Shown in pieces: positions 5,317 to 9,172 of a stretch of 9,172 nucleotides of DNA. Source of the DNA: DASUFI01 sp036274635 (lineage in GTDB: Bacteria > Planctomycetota > B15-G4); NCBI GenBank assembly GCA_036274635.1, contig DASUFI010000273.1:1-9172 (forward strand). The letters are read 5' to 3'. Positions within the stretch are counted from its first letter, which is position 1. Every line of letters begins with the position of its first letter. The notes below the pieces were generated by a model. That model was not told where the DNA came from. It saw nothing but the letters and a program-made list of their open reading frames with translations, and did no database searches. A program made the position numbers and the translations under genes.

Positions 5317-7103
5317 TCGCGCAGCTTCCGCTCGAGCAGCTTCCCCAGGGCGTGGTCGGGGTGCTGCGCCAGCAGCGTCTCCACGTCCTGGAGCGCGGTC
5401 GCCACGTCGCCGCGCGAGAAGGCGATGTAGGCCAGCATGTAGCGCACCTCGCCGTCGTCGGGGCGCTGCGCCAGCGCGGCCTGCAGGTTGGGGACGGCCT
5501 CGTCGGTGCGGCCGGCCATGGCCTGCACCAGCCCCAGCGTGCGCTGCAAGCCGGCCGTGTCGCCGGCGAGACGGCTGGCGGCCTGCAGCGCGTCCGCCGA
5601 CTCGACCCAGCGCCGCTCGCCCGCGAGGGCCACGCCGAGGTCGAAGCGCGCCGCGGCATCCAGCGGCGCGGCCTCCACGCGCGCCCATAGCCGCGCGATC
5701 TCCGCCGAGCCGTCCGGCGCGGCGGCCAGCGACGGCGGCGCCGAGAGCAGCTCGCGCACCTCGAGCCCCTCGGCCGCGGTGCGCCAGGCGAGCCCCGCGA
5801 GCGCCGCGGCCGACAGCGCCAGCAGCGCGCGCGCCGGCGCGCCCGGTTGCACGCTGCGCGCCGGCCCCATCGCCAGCAGCAGCCCGGCGCAGCTGCCGAA
5901 CAGCATCGGACTGGCAAAGAAGCGCTCGTCCGGCGAGCCGCAGGACATGAGCAGCATGCCCGCGAGCCCGGCCAGCAGACCCGCAGCGAGCGCGCGCTCC
6001 TCCGGCGCCGCGGTCCGCTGCGCGCGCAGCGCGGCGCGACCCAGGACCAGCAGCGCGAGCGCGGCGGCCAGCAGACCCGGCCAGCCCAGCTCCGCCAGCA
6101 CCTGCAGCGGCTCGGAGTGCGCGTCGTTGACGATGGTCAGCTGGCGGGGATAGATGGCCAGCAGCTCGGGCGAGGCGTAAGGCAGGAAGGCCACCGGGTA
6201 CTGGCCCGGGCCGACGCCCAGCGGATGCTCAGCCACCAGCCGCCAGGTGTCGCGCCAGATGAGGCCGTGCGCGCTCGCGCGCTGCAGCACGGCCAGGTTG
6301 GCCACGGCGAGGACGCCGCCGGCGACCACGATCGCGGCCAGCAGCGCGCGGCGCCACGCGGCGGAGGTCGCGAGCAGCAGCACGCCCAGCGCCGCGGCGC
6401 CACCGAATCCCAGCCAGGCCCAGCGCGTCTGCGTCGCATACAGCGCCGGCAGCGCGAGCCCCGCCGCCACCGCGCCCCCCCAGCGCAGCACGCCGCGGCC
6501 GAGCAGCGCGCCCGCCAGCGCGAGCGGTGTCACGAGCACCAGCCAGGCGCCCAGGAACACCGGGTTGCCGAAGGTCGCGGCCGGACGCTCGACGCGGGCC
6601 ATGGGCAGGTCCAGCAGCGCGGCGAGATGCTGCGCCACCGCCTGGGCCGTCACGGGGATGGCCGTCAGGATCAGGGTCGCCAGAAGGAGGCGCCTCGCCC
6701 GGGCTTCTCCACCTGCCAGGGCTCCGGTCGCCAGAGCCACTGGAAGAAGGATCAGCCGCTCCAGTTCATCGAGGGCCAGGGTGCGGCTCTCCGACTTCCC
6801 GATCAGGAACCAGGCTCCGGCCACCGCCGCGGGCAGGAAGGCGCAGCCCAGCACGTGCGGAGCCGGAAGCCGGGCCCTCCCCGCCACGGCGAACACTCCG
6901 AGAAGCACGCTCGCGGCGCCGAGGAGCCACGTCTCGCCCGCCACGACCTTGGTGCGCAGGAAGGCCTCGTCGCGCACCAGCGCCAGTGCGCCGAGCGCCG
7001 TGGCGAACAACAGGACGCCGGCCCAGCGCGCAGCGCGTCCCGGCGCATCGCCGGAGGGCGCGTCCGGGGTGCCATGTAATGTCAGCGCCGCCGGCACGAC
7101 CAC
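5313..7103 (-). CDS. O-antigen ligase/polymerase-family membrane protein with C-terminal TPR domain
   Basis: 596 residues. About a dozen hydrophobic segments are visible (near 27-45, 60-73, 83-101, 116-132, 137-155, 180-201, 206-222, 229-246, 254-272, 337-356, 370-389, 395-412 and 424-441). Wzy/WaaL/PglL-like signatures are ATFGNPVFLGAWL (176-188), TQTRWAWLGF (224-233), GLIWRDTWRLVAEHPLGVGPGQ (280-301, in the large periplasmic loop) and AHSEPLQVLAELGWPGLL (328-345), with His329 at the position of the conserved loop His. Residues about 483-584 hold three tetratricopeptide repeats, beginning near FDLGVALAGERRW, LGLVQAMAGRTDEA and YMLAYIAFSRGDVATA. Members transfer or polymerise lipid-linked glycans at the inner membrane; which of these, or protein O-glycosylation, cannot be told. 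The GTG at 7103 is the longest start, but GAGG at 7109-7106 is better spaced (8 nt) for the GTG at 7097. It is coupled to the HAD gene by a 4-bp overlap. Confidence 0.88.
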   Translation of the reverse strand: MVVPAALTLHGTPDAPSGDAPGRAARWAGVLLFATALGALALVRDEAFLRTKVVAGETWLLGAASVLLGVFAVAGRARLPAPHVLGCAFLPAAVAGAWFLIGKSESRTLALDELERLILLPVALATGALAGGEARARRLLLATLILTAIPVTAQAVAQHLAALLDLPMARVERPAATFGNPVFLGAWLVLVTPLALAGALLGRGVLRWGGAVAAGLALPALYATQTRWAWLGFGGAAALGVLLLATSAAWRRALLAAIVVAGGVLAVANLAVLQRASAHGLIWRDTWRLVAEHPLGVGPGQYPVAFLPYASPELLAIYPRQLTIVNDAHSEPLQVLAELGWPGLLAAALALLVLGRAALRAQRTAAPEERALAAGLLAGLAGMLLMSCGSPDERFFASPMLFGSCAGLLLAMGPARSVQPGAPARALLALSAAALAGLAWRTAAEGLEVRELLSAPPSLAAAPDGSAEIARLWARVEAAPLDAAARFDLGVALAGERRWVESADALQAASRLAGDTAGLQRTLGLVQAMAGRTDEAVPNLQAALAQRPDDGEVRYMLAYIAFSRGDVATALQDVETLLAQHPDHALGKLLERKLRE

Positions 7104-7105
7104 GT

Positions 7106-7109
7106 CCTC
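7106..7109 (-). promoter_or_regulatory. Ribosome binding site bearing on the start of the 5313-7103 gene
   Basis: The minus strand reads GAGG. It is only 2 nt from the GTG at 7103 but 8 nt from the in-frame GTG at 7097, which is two codons later. The shorter start is therefore mechanically more likely. Confidence 0.5.
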
Positions 7110-7150
7110 GGGACGCTCCCGAACTGTCGTGAGCGGCGACCCAGACGAGC

Positions 7151-7179
7151 CGAAAAGTCAGTCTTCAGGCAGCTTTTCG
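7151..7179. repeat. 7-bp inverted repeat, possible operator
   Basis: CGAAAAG and CTTTTCG arms with a 15-nt spacer, in the divergent promoter region. The A/T runs stand out against the GC-rich background. Read as RNA the loop is long and no T-run follows, so a binding site is more likely than a terminator. Confidence 0.4.
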
Positions 7180-7330
7180 ACCACCGACTCATCTAGACGC
7201 CCCTATGCCGAGGCGGTAGCGTGATGGGCCGACGGCGGACGCATGCGGACATCCTTCCGGTATGGCCTCCGGGGGGCGTCGGTCCCGTCGCCTCCGAGCC
7301 TGAAGAATCGTCCCGAGGATTCTGTCCACC

Positions 7331-9121
7331 ATGACTGCCGCCCCGAACCGCGTGTCCCTGGGGGCGCTGGCACTCCTCCTGTGCCTTGCGCTGCCTGCTG
7401 GGCTGCTGAGCCTGTTCGCGCAGAGCACCACGGGCGAGCAGGTCGACGGGGCGGACCTCATCGTCGCAGGTCGGGTGGCGTCGCTGCAGGGCATCGCGGA
7501 CCCCGAGAGTACCGCGGTCGAGCTCGCGGTGAGCGATGTGCTCTTCGGCACGGGTCACCTGCGCAGCCTGAACGTCTCGGTCACCGGCCGCGCGCCCGTG
7601 CAGGTGGGCGACACCGTGGTCGCGCTGGTCACGCGCCGCCCGGCGGCCCTGCTGGGCGTGCTGCAGATGCGCAAGAACCCGCGCAGCCTGGAATGGGAGA
7701 TCGTCAGCCCGGTCACCGGCATGCTGGCGCAGGGCCTGAGCGACGGCGGGGCGGCCAACCCGATCCCGCTGGCGCTGTTCCAGCAGGCCGTCGGCCTGCG
7801 CAAGGGCGTGGCGCCGCGCGCGCAGCACCGGGGCAACGGCCCAGCGGCCGAGGGTGCCGGCATCGAGCCCGACGTCTACGAGCCCAACGACACGCTGGCC
7901 ACCGCCACCAACCTCACGGGCCTCGCGCCGCCCAGCCTGCTCACGGGCAACCCGACGCTGGTCACGGGCCTCACGCTCACGCCCAACGACGTCGACTTCT
8001 TCGCCTTCCAGGTCGGCGCGCTGCAGGTCCTGCACGCCGAGACGCTGTCCGTCACCGGCCTGCCGGCGCCCGACACCCTCATGGGCCTGTTCGACTCGCC
8101 CGCGGGCAATCTGCTGGCGCACGACGACGACGGCGGCGAGGGCAACCTGTCCCAGCTGACGGTGCCGATCGAGACCACCGGCACCTACGCGGTGGCGATC
8201 GAGTCGGCGCCCGACCTCAACCTCGATTTCAAGGGCGACGAAGGCACGACCACGGGCCACTACAACCTGGCCCTCGAACTCGAGTTCGGCAGCTACGTGT
8301 GGAACCAGCTCGACCTGATCATGGGCGTGTCGCCGGACGGCACGCTGATCGAGGACTTCATCGGCTTCAAGGAGATCGGCGCCCAGGACTTGCTGAACGT
8401 CGGCGTGCCGGCCGATGCCTGGGCGGCCGACTTCCAGGCGCACCTGCCCAGCGGCCTCACGCACGTGTACGGCGGCGGCGGCGACCAGCTGACCGATCCG
8501 GGCTTCGTGAACCCCCTCCTGCCGCTGAGCTTCAAGCTCGCCTCGTTCGAGGACGGCGCCGGCGTCAACCGCCGCGGCCAGTCGGACGCGGCCTCGGTCC
8601 TGGCTTTCTTGCCCACGGGCGCGCCGCGCGGCCTGGAGGCCGACTTCCACTACGAGATGTCGGTCGCCTCCAAGACCCTCGTCGGAAAGATCGACCTGCA
8701 CTCGACGCCGCCGATCAACCTCAAGCACCTGCTGTTCACGCGCGTCACCGACGTCGACCTCTTCGGCGTGGGGGTGGACGAGTTCTTCTGGAGCTTCAAC
8801 CCGACCTCGAACATGCAGGCCTTCGCGGTGGATGCGGCCACCAACGTCGGCAACGTCGTCGCGCCGGCGCAGCCCTTCGGCAACGCCGCGGGCGATCTGC
8901 AGGCGGCGGTCGTGATCAAGGCGGACACGCTCGCCGCGGGGCAGTCGCTCCTGGCGACCACGGCCTTCAGCTACACCAAGGGCTTCGCCACCGACATGCT
9001 CGCCCTCAACGAGTGCGTGCGCCTCCTGCGCGACGTCGGCATCGACACATGGGTCGTGGCCGTGGACAAGGACCCGGTCACCGGGCTGTACGCCGCCTTC
9101 GGCACCGGCCTCGGCGACTGA
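7331..9121 (+). CDS. Secreted protein with a PPC (pre-peptidase C-terminal-like) domain; function unknown
   Basis: 596 residues; ATG at 7331 after GAGGA (7315-7319). A Sec signal peptide is clear: Arg7, a hydrophobic core at about 11-30, and likely cleavage after Ala30 (SLFA/QS). Residues about 36-125 form a first beta-rich domain (ADLIVAGRV, VQVGDTVVALV). A Gly/Ala/Arg-rich linker (about 155-178) leads to a PPC domain at 180-320: DVYEPNDTLATATNL, NDVDFFAFQV, PDTLMGLFDSPAGNLLAHDDDGGEG (read 247-271) and TGTYAVAIES are its usual blocks, with acidic residues that may bind calcium. Residues about 321-596 are an unrecognised region with many aromatic and Asp residues (TDVDLFGVGVDEFFWSF, 473-489) ending in GTGLGD. 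There is no protease catalytic domain, C-terminal anchor, PEP-CTERM tail or type IX sorting domain in view. PPC domains usually accompany secreted enzymes; here it sits in the middle. An extracellular or periplasmic role is likely; activity unknown. Confidence 0.85.
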   Translation: MTAAPNRVSLGALALLLCLALPAGLLSLFAQSTTGEQVDGADLIVAGRVASLQGIADPESTAVELAVSDVLFGTGHLRSLNVSVTGRAPVQVGDTVVALVTRRPAALLGVLQMRKNPRSLEWEIVSPVTGMLAQGLSDGGAANPIPLALFQQAVGLRKGVAPRAQHRGNGPAAEGAGIEPDVYEPNDTLATATNLTGLAPPSLLTGNPTLVTGLTLTPNDVDFFAFQVGALQVLHAETLSVTGLPAPDTLMGLFDSPAGNLLAHDDDGGEGNLSQLTVPIETTGTYAVAIESAPDLNLDFKGDEGTTTGHYNLALELEFGSYVWNQLDLIMGVSPDGTLIEDFIGFKEIGAQDLLNVGVPADAWAADFQAHLPSGLTHVYGGGGDQLTDPGFVNPLLPLSFKLASFEDGAGVNRRGQSDAASVLAFLPTGAPRGLEADFHYEMSVASKTLVGKIDLHSTPPINLKHLLFTRVTDVDLFGVGVDEFFWSFNPTSNMQAFAVDAATNVGNVVAPAQPFGNAAGDLQAAVVIKADTLAAGQSLLATTAFSYTKGFATDMLALNECVRLLRDVGIDTWVVAVDKDPVTGLYAAFGTGLGD

Positions 9122-9172
9122 GACGCGCTCCGGCTCTCCAGAGCGAGGGCCCGTCCGGCTCCCGAGTTCCTC

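Larger units (their letters stand above)
7104..7330. promoter_or_regulatory. Divergent promoter region between the polymerase operon and the PPC-protein gene
   Basis: 227 bp with no gene. It contains the most AT-rich patch of the window (about 7150-7206). An inverted repeat CGAAAAG (7151-7157) / CTTTTCG (7173-7179) has a 15-nt spacer and could be an operator. CTCATCTAG at 7188-7196 gives TAGATG on the minus strand, a weak -10 for the polymerase operon, and the same nonamer lies upstream of the 437-958 gene. For the plus-strand gene I see GAGGA at 7315-7319, 11 nt before the ATG, but no clear -35/-10 pair. Confidence 0.45.

Noticed and set aside
7193..8728. Long minus-strand open frame of 511 codons opposite the PPC-protein gene
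   Set aside because: Low-complexity Arg/Val/Gln/Asp-rich translation typical of the complement of a high-GC gene. The plus strand has a signal peptide and a PPC domain.
9126..9145. Hairpin after the PPC-protein gene as a terminator
   Set aside because: Only a 5-bp stem with a 10-nt loop and no T-run inside the window; the 51 bp after the stop are too few to judge.
1..9172. CRISPR array, insertion sequence, prophage or defence island
   Set aside because: No regularly spaced repeats, transposase or integrase motifs, terminal repeats or composition shifts were seen.

Overview
This is a very GC-rich chromosomal window (roughly 70% or more GC by eye, with G/C at most third codon positions). It looks like a Gram-negative or other diderm bacterium: it has a lipoprotein with a lipobox, an O-antigen-ligase-type polymerase and the end of a UDP-sugar dehydrogenase gene. 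The tRNA does not encode its CCA tail. The secreted protein with a PPC domain, the high GC and the gene style would suit Myxococcota, Planctomycetota or a similar large-genome phylum, but nothing here fixes the taxon. I see no transposase, phage gene, CRISPR array or other clear mobile DNA.

Layout. Positions 3-347 (+) hold the 3' end of a UDP-sugar dehydrogenase gene. It converges on a small unrecognised gene (437-958, -), with a minus-strand intrinsic terminator between them (381-412). A tRNA with anticodon CAT, most likely tRNA-Ile2, lies at 1125-1198 (+). It is followed by a GH26-like glycoside hydrolase lipoprotein (1333-2586, +). That gene converges within 15 bp on a two-gene NAD-synthesis unit on the minus strand: a glutaminase-type carbon-nitrogen hydrolase (3419-4288) and an NAD synthetase, nadE (2602-3438). 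The two overlap by 20 bp. A second minus-strand operon holds an O-antigen ligase/polymerase with a TPR tail (5313-7103) and a HAD-family hydrolase (4624-5316), joined by a 4-bp GTGA overlap. It ends at a strong terminator (4334-4375) after about 250 nt of gene-less DNA. A 227-bp divergent promoter region then leads to a secreted PPC-domain protein (7331-9121, +).

How the genes fit together. The dehydrogenase fragment and the O-antigen-ligase-type protein both point to surface polysaccharide, and the GH26-like lipoprotein could act on polysaccharide at the envelope, but they are not in one operon. The NAD pair is the clearest functional unit: a glutaminase subunit would supply ammonia to the separate synthetase, doing with two polypeptides what many bacteria do with one fused NadE.

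I found no convincing undescribed multi-gene system. The points most worth a second look are the split NAD synthetase with its possibly leaderless promoter, the polymerase-TPR/HAD pair, the unexplained stretch before the 4334-4375 terminator, and the unrecognised domains of the proteins at 437-958 and 7331-9121.
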